Origin: Luidia sarsii
Lineage: Eukaryota > Echinodermata > Asteroidea > Paxillosida > Luidiidae
Direction of reading: 5' to 3'
Assembly (NCBI GenBank): GCA_949987565.1
Contig: OX465111.1
Location: 10,497,202-10,561,201, forward strand
Length of the DNA stretch: 64,000 bases
Shown: piece after piece, positions 1-12,744 of the stretch
How positions within the stretch are numbered: position 1 is the first letter of the stretch
Layout of the letters: every line of letters starts with the position of its first letter
Notes under the pieces: generated by a model
The model's input: only the letters and a program-made list of their open reading frames with translations
Told to the model about the DNA's origin: nothing
The model's database searches: none
Position numbers and translations under genes: made by a program

Positions 1-525
1 AGTCAGTCGAATGATGATGATGATGATACCACCTGGGAACATGCCCTTCCTTCTGACTTATATGAAAGACCTACATGCGCAAGGAAAACAAACAGCTGGG
101 TCTTGAATCAAGTAAACACTAAAAAATCTCTTCTGAACTTCATAGACAAGGGTAGATTGACTTACTTCGGTCATATCATGAGAGCTGACAACAGCCTTGA
201 AAAGATTATCATGCAAGGAAAGATGGAGGGCAAAAGGGGACGCGGAAGACCAAGAACAAGATGGTCGGACAACATTCTGGCAAGAGTGGGCCGACCCCCC
301 ATAGAGACAATTCGAATAACAACGGACAGATCAGCATGGAGGCTACTTGTCAACATGGTCACCAGGGGCCGAAACCGACCTGATGGAAATAGATATAGAC
401 ATGTGCACACTGCACACATCTACTACATCACAATGGATGCCAAATTGTTATGCATATTACGATACAGTACTTGGAATGTTACTGAACACAAAACAACTTT
501 ATTATGTTTGTCCATGAGAAAATAA
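1..525 (+). mobile_element. LINE (non-LTR retrotransposon) reverse-transcriptase C-terminal remnant
   Basis: A reading frame open from the window edge to a stop at 523-525. The conserved part (about 79-400) contains RLTYFGHIMR, then LEKIIMQGKMEGKRGRGRPR, a W.D motif and DRSAWRLLV. This series is the familiar C-terminal tail of animal non-LTR reverse-transcriptase ORFs, downstream of the polymerase domain. After about 400 the frame has no family resemblance and probably reads into flanking DNA. The element continues to the left of the window, so polymerase and endonuclease domains cannot be assessed. A host gene is unlikely because this tail is typical of repeats. The clade was not assigned. 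Confidence 0.7.
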
Positions 526-3500
526 GAAAAGAATTCTGTTTAACAAGAATGTACAGAAGTTTGTAAAGATGATGAGATAGTGTGGTCACCTACATGTACT
601 GTATGTATGTATACCGTAAAGATCGGCTAGGTATAATGCTATGTAGATTGTCTTGCACATATGTACATGTAGGGCCTACATGAACACATATTACGCTACA
701 TCTCTCCACTAACGGCAAGGGATATTCCAATCATAAATAAGTCATGAAAACCCAAGATCGTCATGAAGTACCGAAACAATTTCCCCAGTCTACGGAGGCC
801 TGCCATCTTGGCACTCTGGGAAGATCAAGGATCAATCGGATATCCATTAGAATATTAAATTACTTCTAGGCTGCACTGATTCAAAGGTAGTGGTTCAGTC
901 CTTGCTAAGGCTGTAGGGCACAAGAGGGAAAAGCTTCATGCTTGAAATTAGAATCCAACCAGAGGGCAATCATTTGCAGCTGCTCCATTTCTAGCCAGAG
1001 GTCAAATCCAGTCAAGCTAATCTAGCACCTACTTGATGCAAAGTTACTGACACACTTTTTCCCTTAAACAAAATCAATCACCATCTCACCTTTGTCTAGT
1101 AATGAATTATCCAAAGTTCCAAACTTGAAATCAGAATATTCAGCCGATAACATAACATACAACATTTCAGGTAGAATGAACTAATGACAAGGAATCATGT
1201 AGTCCTCAGTTCTGTACAAATGATGTACATTTCAGACAAAATTTTGAAATGGTCATTAATACTGGTATGAATTCAAAAGTAATTGAAGTAAGTCTTTTAT
1301 GAATGTACATAATGTAGAATGCACACTGTGTATTAGGACTTGTTAAGTTTATCGTGCACAGCCGAACAGGCCATCACAGGTACCGTAAGTTTTCAAAATG
1401 GTTCATTGAGAGATGCTGCATGTATCTGTGTAATCTAATTAATGTACACTGTACATGTATGTACAATGTCAGGCTCTTGCACAAGTCTGTTAAAATTCCA
1501 ATATTTCTGGCCTTTCTATAGTCAGAGAGGTTTGAACAAATTATAACTGAACATTCAGATACGTACCAGTAAGTTTTGCAGTGATAAGCATGCATAGTTG
1601 CATACACATGTACATGAACATGTACATGTACATGTACAGTATATGTATACATGTATATGTACAGTACATGTACAATGCACCATACATGGTGTTGTCACAA
1701 AGTCACAAACCATCCTGTATTATTCCAATTCAATGGATGGCATTCATCAGTCCAGATCCCAGGCTTTGTTTAAGTACACACACAAAAGTTTATTACATGA
1801 AAGTAGTGTTCATTCAATTGGACTGCTCAGTCTTTACGAGGACAGTCCTCCTTTTATTTCCGATTTAACTGGGGATACGTTGAATTCGCGGGTACGTGCA
1901 AAATGTCCCAAACCCTCAGGCCACATTGCTTCTTCCTAGTGAGATGCAATTGCTCTAAAGGGCACACTGCCCTGCAAACACTGATCTAGATTTGCTCCCT
2001 GCAATCCCAAGGGACAAGATACTTGGAATGCCGTTTATTTTCACTCAATGAGAACATAAGTGTATATTAGATCACGGCCAGGAAAAAAAAAAATCTCCTC
2101 GGGGGAAATAAAGGCAATGGACCATGATGTACACATGCAGATTCATGTCCATACACTTTGGGCCAACTGAGCCATCGCGATATTGCCAATGCCTGTACAT
2201 GTACACTGTACAGGTGTAGGCCTATATGATGTCTGTGATGACCTGTGCCGCCTGTGCTTATAGTAAGGTAAAATAAACACTGGGTGAGATTGGGGAATGT
2301 CACAATAAAAACATCATCGTGAATGCACTTTTCCTGGTTCAACCATCCTCAAAGTGCTGTTGTAGTGCCAATCACACATGTAAAGCATACAGTATATGTA
2401 TTTCTTAAGTCAATCTTGTACTCAAAAGCATTACCATAACCATCTTCCTCCGATCATAATCATCATCATTATTCTTAATTTCTTATCTCCCTTTTCACTA
2501 TTCTCACTAACGAGGCCATCGCCGCCATCACTGTCATTACCATCACCACCAGTGCACCAACATCAACGCTTCATCACCATTATCATCATCCCCATCAACA
2601 ACACCACCACCACCTTCACCACTGCCACTCAGAACTATATTCAGCAATGTTTACCTAATATACAAATCAATAGTCCAAATCAATAATGTCAAAGACACAT
2701 TACCCAAACCCTTGATATTGTGATAGATTTATGTGCAATATGTATTCTATTGAGGCCATAGCTGCTACACAAACAAATGAACTTGAGTTACCAGTATCGT
2801 AGTTGCTCCCAATGCTATGTACATGTATCTGATTGAGTTCAGTCTGTGGAGAGCATTGCAGCGCTGTTGAAATCATAATTACATTATTTGATATGGATGA
2901 TATGTGATGGTGTGGAAGTATAATTGAATCTAGCAAAAGACCATTAGGTGATGGTAGGTGACATGGCAATGCCAATACTTCATGCATATATTACTGTCCT
3001 CTGCTGTGTGTATTGCTACATGTACATAAAGGCCTTTGGTGCATCCCTGGGTCTGGCCAAAGCTGTACATGTATGTATGCACATTGCCAGTTTACATAAA
3101 ACAAAAATTGGGTGATGTTTTCTCACTAAAGTTTTGATTTTCTTGTGGAAAATAGAATAGCTACTTCATAATATAATTTCAACAATTGTTCATTGAAATT
3201 ATGTTTCAGTGTATATATTGAATTATTTGAATATGAAGGATGTCAAAAAACTGAGGCAAATCCTAAGTCTTAGCGTAAGCCAACATTGTGCAAGCTGCAT
3301 TGAAAGAGCCAACTCCGTACATGTTTTACATGTAGGTTGGAATCACGCCATTAGTCATGCTGCATATGAAGCCAATTCAACCAAGTGACATTCTCACTAT
3401 GCATGGAAATGTTTATGTATGTGCATTCCTAGAGAACAACGGTTCCAGATTTTTTGCTGTTACTTTGGCCCCTCCTTCAGGTCCATGAATCCAAGTAAAA

Positions 3501-4487
3501 ACAACAAAAATGTATAGTAAAAGAAATGACAGAATGGTAAAAAACGAATATACTGAAGCCATTTATATTGTACGTCCCATTTAAAGCTAAAACTTTTCCA
3601 TATAACAAACTTTTCCATATAACCGGTATGTACATGTAGAAGTGGAGACATGCTTTCCCCAAACCATTGCAGAAATTTGGCTTGGACGGCTACACATTTC
3701 GGGGGTGCTTTTTTCTTGGGGAATTAGCAGAAAATCCAATCAGTTTTCAGTATAGCTACAAGTACTGAGAAACTCTTTGTGTGTACCGTATTTGTTTTGC
3801 CTCGAAATTGAGTGTTTTTGTACTGCATACTATGGGAGCTCAATGTAGTGATCTGCAGCCATACATTGTACATGAATAAATACTGCCCTCTATCATCACT
3901 ACTAGCCATACGGACCCGTGTATATTACATGCATGGTGACAAGGAAGTGAGCCCTCTTTTGGCAGAAATTGTCTGCAGTATCAACAGAGGGCAGGTTTTA
4001 TCCCTTCTCCAAATTGCAAGTAAAATGTCATCTACAGGTACGTACATGTACCGGTAGATGACTATGAGCACAGTGTACACATAAATGCAAAAAAAAAATA
4101 CAGTTTTTGAGACTGATTTTAAAGTACAAGTAATGCACACATGCGTCCTTGATATTTTGCAATTGTTCAACAAATCCACATAATGAGAGGGATCTGTCAG
4201 GTAGTAAGTTAGATTATTTTAGCGTTTGGTTAAAAAAGAAAAAGGTCAGAAAGAGAAGAGGAGACATGGACTGAAGGCTGATAAACAAGGAGTAGGGAAG
4301 GTGAAGGACTGGCTGGGATATGTGTAGGTGGAGCAGTCTCAAGGACAGCAGTGAGAGGGGCAGAAATACAATGTTGTCTTTATCAACCCTGATGACCTTT
4401 AAAGAATGAAACGACAAGCAAATTGCAAAAGGCAGATAGCATACATGTATGAGTGTAATGCAAAGGCCATATTATATGTGGGTGTAC
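526..4487. other. Gene-free repeat-rich stretch
   Basis: No reading frame here resembles a known protein family. The stretch holds scattered TACATG runs and a low-complexity ATC/CAT-rich segment at about 2440-2640. It probably belongs to the long first intron of the SLO2/KCNT gene, whose first exon is at 23.9 kb, or to intergenic DNA. Confidence 0.6.
1606..1682. repeat. TACATG-rich palindromic microsatellite
   Basis: Nearly continuous hexamer-like TACATG/GTACAT repeats, each self-complementary with its neighbour, so both strands read alike. The same words recur through the whole window, for example near 15.2-15.5, 17.2 and 56.3 kb. Confidence 0.8.
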
Positions 4488-4678
4488 ATTTTACAAACTG
4501 ATATATAAACATTTTGCAAACTGCTTACTGACTTAAATTACCAATATGCTAAATTAAGTGCGCCTGACATTTCGATCCTAGCAGGACCTTTCTCAAAGGC
4601 AGAGAGAAAGGCCTTTGAGAAAGGTCCTGCTAGGATCCAAACGTCAGACCCGCTAAATTTTGAGATTTTACAAACTGA
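4488..4678. mobile_element. Penelope-like 3'-end inverted dimer with 14-bp target duplication
   Basis: The insert at 4502-4664 consists of two head-to-head copies of the element end found at 33.4 kb. The left arm reads in plus orientation through CGATCCTAGCAGGACCTTTC, and the right arm is its reverse complement, GAAAGGTCCTGCTAGGATC. A short AGAG-type spacer separates them. The insert is flanked by identical copies of ATTTTACAAACTGA at 4488-4501 and 4665-4678. The right arm is shorter than the left. No coding capacity remains. Confidence 0.8.
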
Positions 4679-5219
4679 AATAAAGGGACATAATATCTTT
4701 GGATGGGTTGCCTAGCTGTAAGTGTCAGCCCCGCCATTCACTCTTCCTCTGTTTCAAGTTGACATCTCCCAGACATTGCAATGTGAACCAGAAAGCATGA
4801 AGGTTGGTTGATTCATGGTTACACTAATCCCTGCTGTCTCCATGAGGAGTAGACAGGATAATGTGACCGTGATGAAGTGGGACAGTGTGACCTTGGGATA
4901 CCCTCAGACAGACTGCATTGTAGAAGTAAGGCCCAGTGCTCCAAGCCTCCAATGCCATGGTACAGTAGGTACAGTATACCCCTCACTGCTTTCCCTAGAC
5001 GGGAGCATTCATTGTGTTTGACAGATGAGCTAGCTGGCCAGCAGTATACACATCACCATATACTTGATTTCATCTGTCTGATCAGTCAACCACATACTGA
5101 ACCCTGGCAAGCACTGCCAACTGCCTCAGTGTGCTCCAGTATTTCACACTACCAGACTATTCCAACTAGCTACTTTGTATGGGGAAGCAGATACCATAGC
5201 CTCCTGCTTTGCCATAAGG

Positions 5220-5460
5220 TTGGATGGCAAATGAATAGCTGATGAAAGTAATGTCTTGTTCATTGGGAATACAAAGTGTTATTAGTTGGTTTCACTGTGG
5301 AACAACAAACTTGTATACTGTATAGTCTACTTATCCAATAAGTTGGATGACAAATGAATAGCTGATGAAAGTAATATCTTGTTCATTGGGAATAAAAAAG
5401 TGTTATTAGTTGGTTTCACTGTGGAACCAGAAACTTGTATAGTCTACTTATTGAATACAG
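5220..5460. repeat. Tandem duplication, period 123 bp
   Basis: Two adjacent, nearly identical units (5220-5342 and 5343-5460) both start TTGGATG(G/A)CAAATGAATA. They share the segment around GTGTTATTAGTTGGTTTCAC. The second copy lacks about ten bases near its end. Confidence 0.85.
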
Positions 5461-5545
5461 TAGATATGCAGATGTGTGACATCATTGAAAAGAATGTTGA
5501 ATTAACCATGGCAAAGACTAGCTCACTATTTGTGAAGACCACCAT

Positions 5546-5835
5546 GGCTGGATAGCTCAGATTGTAAGAGCACTGGTACCCAAAACCAGAGGTCTAGTCA
5601 ACGTTTTCTTTGCTATTTTGCAGAATTGTTAACTAGAAAATGTTGCCAGTCAGTTTTTCCTTTATTTGTTAGACTTATTGAAAAAGCTGCATTCACTTTG
5701 TGTGATCCCAGGGCTGCTGTAAGCCAGGTTTACAACATACAACAATTGGTTGTTTGCATCCGACTAAAAGCAGGGCATGATCCCAGATATTAGTTTGTGT
5801 GGTGTATATGGCAGTTAATGGTTGAATGCTTCTGA
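5546..5835 (+). mobile_element. tRNA-derived SINE, copy 1
   Basis: It starts with a tRNA-like head (GGCTGGATAGCTCAG, then AAGAGCACTGGTACC, and a decayed B box near GGTCTAGTCAACG). The body follows with CCAGTCAGTTTTTCCTTT and GCATTCACTTTGTGTGATCC, ending near CTTCTGACTG. Head and body recur at 49.17-49.52 kb, but there the body segment precedes the head. Confidence 0.7.
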
Positions 5836-7021
5836 CTGATACTCTTTAAAGTACCATATAGGCATTCCTTATTGCTTCAAATATACCAAAGACACGTACA
5901 TGTACATTGCACATATCCATATGGTTTGATTTCCATACCACAGTACACTATGTAAATGAGGTTCCTTTCAACGATGTTTTGGTAGTTCGTGTTCTTTCTC
6001 TTTTGGGTTTTATTTATGAAAATAACAAAAACTTAGTTATTAAAGTTGGCTGCTTTGCCTTGGTTGCGAAAACCGTCAAAAGTGTAATTATGTCACTTGT
6101 TGCTGTAGTGTGCCTGTTAGCTGTGTACTACTGCCAAGCAGCACGCCACAGCAACAAGTAACTTAACGAAAATAATTGAGGAGTTGTTGAATAGCACAAT
6201 ATAGTTACGATAGGCCCGGTATATACTGGTCGCACGATGAGCGGTGTGAGGCTGTCCGTCGACCATGGAAGTGAGGGACAGAATGAGGGGGCGATCAACG
6301 GTGCGTAGCAGCTTTATATACCCGTGTGTGTGTACGGGTGTCTGGAAAGGACGTCGCACCTGGCGCCGTGCGCATAATGGAAAGAAAAAGTGGGGACGCC
6401 CGGACAAACTAAAACAAAACAAAAACTAATGCTCCTCATCGGTCCACTACAATGTCTTCATATTTCAATGAAACTATGCATACCATGATGTAGCCATTTA
6501 CAAAGATCTATCCATTACCTACAGCACTAAAAATCAGGGTAATGTACAGTACATGTATAGATCACTTCACCTACCGGTACAACCAATATATATTGTCTGC
6601 AGTAATAAGATCTACCATCGATTTTCATGAAGACATTCAAACAGAAGGAAGAATGAAAATCATTCCTAACTATGTACTTTTCTGTTTCAAACATCAATAC
6701 GTGTGTACTATATCCACCCTGGTTAAAATGGGACATGTTTGTACTTTGTTGCAGTGGATACCTATCTGTAGTGGACACCTATCTGTAGTGGACACCTATC
6801 ATACTTTTATAATGAAATTGACTAGAATAGCTTTTGTAACAAGATGTGTTCAGTAGTGACTGTTCAGTAAAAAGCTGATGCCCTTAACTACATAATGATA
6901 CAAACACAGTTTTAAAAGCAATTACCTTGACAAACAGAGTGATGCATCGGAAGAGCAAGCCAACACTTGAATCCTGGTAGACACAAGATGAATTGCTTAC
7001 AGAAAAGACCTCTGCTGTCCT
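5836..7021. other. Intergenic or intronic DNA, no gene recognised
   Basis: Several frames of 80-105 codons are open on both strands but show no family motif or splice context. A 17-bp tandem repeat lies at 6754-6800. Confidence 0.5.
6754..6800. repeat. 17-bp tandem repeat
   Basis: The unit GTGGA(T/C)ACCTATCTGTA is repeated 2.8 times. Confidence 0.85.
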
Positions 7022-7130
7022 AAAGATTATAAGCCAGAGGCTGAGCCAGAGGCAGGTTCCCAGGTAGAGCCACAGCCATGTAGCCACAGGCACAGCCACA
7101 GCTATGTAGTCACAGCCACAGCCACATACA
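7022..7130. repeat. Degenerate AGCCACAGC-type repeat
   Basis: A series of imperfect GCCACAG and GCCAGAGGC units. The motif resembles the larger GCCACAGCC minisatellite at 48.2-48.8 kb and short tracts near 40.95, 41.43 and 44.68 kb. Confidence 0.6.
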
Positions 7131-7662
7131 CATCCTTGTTTACATTGATTTGCTCTCTTTCTAAACCAAAAATGTTGCTGAGTTACAGACATATGCACTG
7201 TGTGCATATCACAATATCCCACCAAAGTGAACTTATCACTGTTGTTCTGGCAAGGAATCAACAAGGTTTAAACAATCAACACTCAGTGTATGTATTATAT
7301 ATATGTACCTACAAGTCCATTCTCAACTGTATAATTCAAAATTCTACACATATATGTATTATGTACAGTGAATAATAACTAATTGTTCAAATGCTTCTTT
7401 AGAAATCTGCTGTAAACAGTGCGTGCATTTGTTGTAACAAAGCACAGAACTTGGAATAAATCGAAGAAGCAATGGAAATCAATGGTCAATCAAGAGTAGA
7501 GAACATGTCTCTGGACAGGATTTATCTTAACCTGAGCCTTATGAACATGTCTGTGATATGTGCAGCACTTCATTACCCGATTAATCCAGCCCCTTGATGG
7601 AAGCCGCACTACTTTGCTGCACCAGTGCCAGAGTCAGAAGCAATTACTACCATATCTCTCCA

Positions 7663-7776
7663 GCAGTAATTTCACCAAACTCATTGCAACTTGCGATCCA
7701 TTGCAAGACAATGAACGCTGCACAGAAGCCAGACAACCTATCACAACTTATGATGGGTTATCCATCGTAGGTCGAA
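7663..7776. mobile_element. MITE family A, copy 1
   Basis: About 115 bp matching the copies at 42.24, 58.45 and 59.22 kb. Shared landmarks are TTTCACCAAAC near one end, AAGACAATGAACG(C/A)TGCACAGAA in the centre and GATGGGTTATCCATCGTA. The family's outer ends, seen best at 58.45-58.58 kb, are inverted repeats. An open frame through this copy (7560-7937) is a chance product of the repeat. Confidence 0.7.
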
Positions 7777-7958
7777 ATCCACCCCTGCGACAAAACCCAT
7801 TTTCGATTGATTTGATGCAGACACTACAAGAAGTGACATACAAAAATGTTGCAAACTACAAGAAGTTAGAAAACCCAGCCAGACTAGAGCAGCATGGTGG
7901 GTTTTTTTTTAGGCAAGATCACCCAAAGCAAGGTTGAAAAGCCACTCAAGGTTAAGGG

Positions 7959-8309
7959 CTAGTGAAAGAAGAGGATAGAGAGGGACTCAGGAAGGCTGGA
8001 GATAGGAATTAACATTCCTTTTAAAAATGACAAGATCATATGGAGGGGGAAAGCAAGAATCAGGAAGGGAATTCCAGGTGGAGGCAGAACGAGGGAAAAA
8101 GCCGTTCTGCACCTTGGGATAGATAGAGTGTACGGGTGAGAGCAGGCAAACAGCCTGGTTGCTTGCTTAAATGTCCTGACTGTGAGCTGACCAAGTCGGC
8201 AAGAGCCAGGAACACCTTCCATAGAAAAACAGTAGAAGAGGCTCAAGGAAGCCACCATCCTACGATGCATGAGGGGTTGAAATGACGACCCAAGTTGAAG
8301 AAAGAACAC
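7959..8309 (-). mobile_element. LINE reverse-transcriptase C-terminal remnant
   Basis: The minus-strand frame contains HRRMVASLSLFY, then a cysteine/glycine segment, SHPYTLSIPRCRTAF and a phenylalanine-rich tail. This is the typical end of jockey/CR1-type reverse-transcriptase ORFs, which read like RR.vASL.lFY ... TR...HP...iPR.RT..F..SF.P. The expected SF-P-WN-LP core is distorted, so the copy is probably decayed or frameshifted. A host gene is unlikely. Confidence 0.6.
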
Positions 8310-9958
8310 TATCTATGAACATAGTTGCCCCCAAATCCATGTTCCTGCAGTACATATACACTCACACTGTATATGTAGCAATCCCAAAATGACCAACCCT
8401 TGCAGCACTGACCCACCAAGAATGCTTAAACATTACTGTCCACTTTGAGGACCACTTTGATGAGCATCCTGCAACATCCATGTCCGTGGAGTTTAATGAG
8501 TCAAGAATGCCAGACAAGTAAACATTGTCTATGTACACCGTGTACACAGTCTGTCATTCACGGATGGACTAATGAAGCACAAATCAACAGTAAACCCTGA
8601 CCAGCCAATGAGTGAGACTGAAGTCTGTGCAAATTCGCCACACGTCCTAGAAAGCATTGATTGATGGTGCTGAATCACCCTCTGTTGCCATGGCGGCGGC
8701 ACCTATTGTCCACTAATGAACAAGTCCGGCATGCACGGTGGGTGACTAGAATGGATTGTGATGCCAGCCATGAAATTGCCACTGGCTTGCATGGCAGTAA
8801 GGGCACCCAGGAGAATGACTGCTTATTCTAGATTCAGCAAATTAGCCCAACCAAAAATATCAGCAATCTATTCATGAGCATACCTAGCTATATTCTAATA
8901 AATATTTTATAGAAAATGCCTAGCAACGCTGCATTTGAGCATAAATGAACATATTGAATGGTCGAGCTACATGAATAATATTTTATGGAATTGGAATTTC
9001 AAATGGTAACTTTATGGAGTCATCTGTTTGAATCATTATTGCCTATTCTGCCGCTACAGCGTAGTGGAAAATTCTTACTGTTTGTTCAGATTTTTTCCCC
9101 CAACTTTTTCCACATGTGCCCAACACTGGTCCATACACAAAGCACTATGATGCTCTTTGTTGATGATCTAGTAATTAAACAACAAAAGATTCAAGTCAAA
9201 CTTGGCCAGAACTGAAAACATAAAAGTGGTTCAAAGGATGGTCACGTGACAGCACTTAAGCACTTGAAATTTCAAATCTTCGATATTAAATTGTAGGAAA
9301 TTGGAGGATTGAGGCTGGATTGCAAAACTGCATCGGTTGATTGCAGAGGAAGCATTGTCATCGGCTAGAAATCCATATCCAACAATGTTTATGTTCAGCC
9401 GTGCATAAATCAGCCCTGCATTCTCCTCACAATCATCCACCCGGCCTCTGAATGTCATTTAACTCAGCCTCAAACCATTAGCAGGATTGGAGGAGGAGTT
9501 TGTAGGACTGAAGTTGTGGTTACCCCTCCAAAGAGACTTCATTCAACAAATCCCAAATGATTACGGAGGTTTGGGGAAACATGCACTGTTTGCCTAGTGG
9601 CTATTGGAGGATTTTGCAGGATTGAGGCTGCGTGGGTCCTAGCAAGAGAGACTGGAAAATAAGGTGTACTTTGTCTTGCAGGGTCTTGCATGTGTGAGGG
9701 TATCGCAGGGCCTACATTTTTGGGAAGCTCTAAGTAGTCTAAGGACCAGGTAAGACAATCATATTTCATCTGATTTCCAACTACGTTGCTATACCATAGC
9801 GACCCACATACAGAGAATGTGGCAGTACTTCATCTAATGTACACCCAGCTTTTAGGTGTACATGTATGTGATGCTTAGTGGAAGGCAAAGCAGAATTTTA
9901 AATTGTACACAATGTCGCTGCTCAGTTAATGTCAGCCATTTTTGTGAAGTACTGTTTA
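8310..9958. other. Gene-free stretch
   Basis: No protein family recognised. It contains two loosely similar GGAGGATTGAGGCTG phrases (about 9302 and 9606), suggesting an old duplicated repeat. Confidence 0.5.
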
Positions 9959-9959
9959 C

Positions 9960-10075
9960 TCTCCTGAAGACGAGCAGAGTTCACTGTTCAAAACGTCGAG
10001 TTCCTCCGGTTCTTTTCAGAACCACACTTACTCACAAAAGAGAATTTACATGGTGTCACTGCAAAGCTAATTTTC
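9960..10075 (+). mobile_element. Penelope-like end, family 2, copy 1
   Basis: Contains CTGAAGACGAGCAGAG, then a short inverted arm leading to AAAACGTCGAG, and downstream CGGTTCTTTTCAGAACCACA and ATGGTGTCACTGCAAA. The same module is at 20.57 kb (+), 59.03 kb (-) and 62.0 kb (-). CTGA(T/A)GA...GAAAC modules of this kind are known from the 3' ends of Penelope-like elements. Confidence 0.55.
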
Positions 10076-10089
10076 CTAGACAATAATGA

Positions 10090-10648
10090 TTATACATTAA
10101 CATAGTACATGTACTTACAGGGTAGTCTGGCTGTAAAACATTCACTACACGCAGTCTACATGTATCACAAATTCACGACGAACTTCCCACTGTCACTTTG
10201 TGTTACCCATTGGCCTTGTCATGACATGGTTAAAACTGTACAAGGTCACACCTTTAGCCTGTCCATAAGGGCTGGTTACATGTAAGGCTCATTTACATCG
10301 CCTTATGGGAGGCCTTACAGTTACAGGGAGTCTTTTCATCAAAGTCTGCACTGGCATTAACTCCACAATAAATATTTCAATGTTCATGGTCAATTAGCTG
10401 AGAGTAAAAATGGATAACAAGCATGGGGGAAGAGAGTTCACTCTCAAGGTCAAGATTTTTCCTTGAAATCTTGTGAGTCCAAGATGGCAATTGATAGAAT
10501 GCTCAATGACTGATAATTGATTGGTTCTGTAAATGTATACATGTATATTGTGGATGTGCTATGATGCTTGTCCATCGGTCACATATACATGTATGTATAG
10601 GGATAGGGAATGAAATAGGGCCACAAAACATACAGCAATGTGCCGGGG
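10090..10648. other. Gene-free stretch
   Basis: TACATG words and AT-rich sequence only. No reading frame of note. Confidence 0.5.
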
Positions 10649-11052
10649 ACATAGAGCTCTATAAACTAGAGTGCGCAATCATCGCGTGATGCGTGCCGAC
10701 AAGGGGACTGCGACGCCACTACCAAAGAGGGTAAATGCATGGATTGCAAACTAATCCCAATTTTTACAAAAGAAAGTAGGACATTAAAATTCGCCAATCC
10801 CTTGAGGTAGGCCTATTGATGGCCTTTCCTTTCATTACTAAAACCCATTTGTATAACATTTTAGTTTCCGCATTCACAACCTTTCGGCTATACCTTTCCC
10901 CATTCATATTACGCGCGATTGCTACTGACATCCTGGCACTTCGAGCTGAACTTGCCCTCTTTGGTAATGGCAGATGCGCATCCATGTCGGCACGTTCATA
11001 CCGCGCGTTGATAGGAGAGTGCGCACTCTAGTTTATTCATAGAGCTCTATGG
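10649..11052. mobile_element. MITE with inverted ends (GAGTGCGCA type)
   Basis: The left end reads ATAGAGCTCTAT then AAACTAGAGTGCGCA. The right end is the inverse, GTGCGCACTCTAGTTT then ATTC and ATAGAGCTCTAT. The 12-bp outer word is itself palindromic, so it could be target duplication or part of the terminal repeat. The roughly 370-bp interior is GC-richer than its surroundings and has no convincing gene. Confidence 0.7.
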
Positions 11053-11344
11053 CCAGGGAACATCATCAATACAGCCCTTCAGCCATGCTAAGGTGAAACT
11101 GTTATTGCGTACATTTTTTCAAGCATGATTTTGGCCCCTGAGGTGCCAGGCTTTCAGAGGTGTGAGGTGTGTAGCCGCACAGTTTACTATGCAGGAAAAA
11201 CACTGCACAGGTTCACAAAATGTACTTGTTCTTCGCACATGAATAACTACAGAGGATGCCAGAGCTGCACGCCAGACCCCATGATCACCACTACAACGTC
11301 CGCAAACCGGTACACAGGAACCGGTGAAGCGGATATAAATGGAC

Positions 11345-11500
11345 GCCGCAACGCACATTCTTCAGTTGCCTGATGACGGTTAGCAGTTCCAGCAACCGAA
11401 ATGTCGATACCAGCAACGATACATCGCGTGACTTTTATCACCTTTCTCCTTACCTATACCACCGCCATGAAGAACTCCTTTCCATGAATAACTACTGTAC
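11345..11500 (+). mobile_element. Penelope-like end, family 3, copy 1
   Basis: Contains GTTGCCTGATGACGGTTAGC, then TTCCAGCAACCGAAATGTCG and downstream CCTTACCTATACCACCGCC. It matches each arm of the inverted dimer at 56.80-57.03 kb. The CTGATGA...GAAA arrangement resembles part of a hammerhead core. Confidence 0.6.
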
Positions 11501-12586
11501 CTGGCACACCTGCATGTCACATTGATGGGACGCATGCTTACCAAAGTAGAAATGTAACACAGAGGTGTTATCATCCAACTTTCAACACGGCTCAAGTGCT
11601 CTTAACCCACCCCAGATAGAGTTGAGCGCTAGGCTGGAGCCGTGTTAAAATGGTGCAGTGACTGTGAACAGGTTAAATGGGTGGGACTCGTGTACAAGAT
11701 ACAATAGGCTCAGGGTTCAGCTTCTGGCATGCATTTTAAAATTTGCAGATATCTATGATAACATATAATGTGCATGTACATGTACATGATACATGCAATT
11801 GAAAGCATTTATATACATTTAAGCATAGGGGCCTATATAAGCCGGTGAAATGAAAACAGTTCTCCATTCAATGTACAGTAGGCCTTTAAATTTGTGGTGC
11901 GGGCATAGTGCGAGTATGCATAAAAGACTTGACATAAAGTTGTTTACTATGATATTAGTGTATTCAATGTATAGAATCTACATGGATATTTACCATACTA
12001 ATGAACATTCCTCTAACAACATGTGCATGTCCTATGCTGCACAACTACGCATCCGTGTATAAACCCTACCCAAAGTCCTTATGATCATTATCATCTTGTC
12101 TCGTGGCAACAAATCAAATTTCCGGCCAGGATTCACCATTGACGAGCAAACTGAGTAATAAAGGCTGCTATTTCATGCAATACCTGTACAAGTGGTTATT
12201 TCTTCCGGTCACTGTTGAATTTCTGTGATGAATTCTTTACACATTCAAGGTAACATATATCTTCTAAATTCAAACAAAACTAAATAAGGTAAGCTTTGAT
12301 ACACTGCATAATGTGCATACGGGGATAGTTCACCAAGAAAAAGACTACCGGTAATAGAGATTACGGTATGCAAACAACTGTTGACCACTTTTATTTGAAT
12401 GATCTGAGAGTTCACCATGTGAACCATTCTCCCCTGTGCGCCCAATCAAACACTACAATTGCAATGCTTCTCAAAATTGACCAATATATAAGTGATGAAG
12501 TGTTGAAATTCTGGATGAAATTAAGTTCAGGTAAATGTACAGACTGTGTATAACATCGCCCGACCCTAACTCCCGCCGAGTGACTA
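11501..12586. other. Gene-free stretch
   Basis: No coding similarity. One TACATG tract near 11.77 kb. Confidence 0.5.
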
Positions 12587-12744
12587 CGCCGCCACGCCCA
12601 ATCCGTCATGCACGCCACACCACCACGTTACCGCGCCGCCACGCCCAATCCGTCAGGCATGCCACACCACCACGTCACCGCGCCGCCACGCCCAATCCGT
12701 CAGGCACGCCACACCACCACGTCACCGCGCCGCCACGCCCAATC
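12587..12744. repeat. CpG-rich minisatellite, period 47 bp
   Basis: Units start CGCCGCCACGCCCAATC at 12587, 12634, 12681 and 12728, giving 3.4 copies. The units differ at only a few bases. Local base composition is far more GC-rich than the flanks. Confidence 0.9.

Noticed and set aside
7560..7937. 125-codon plus-strand frame as a gene
   Set aside because: It runs through a MITE family A copy and flanking DNA and shows no family motif.
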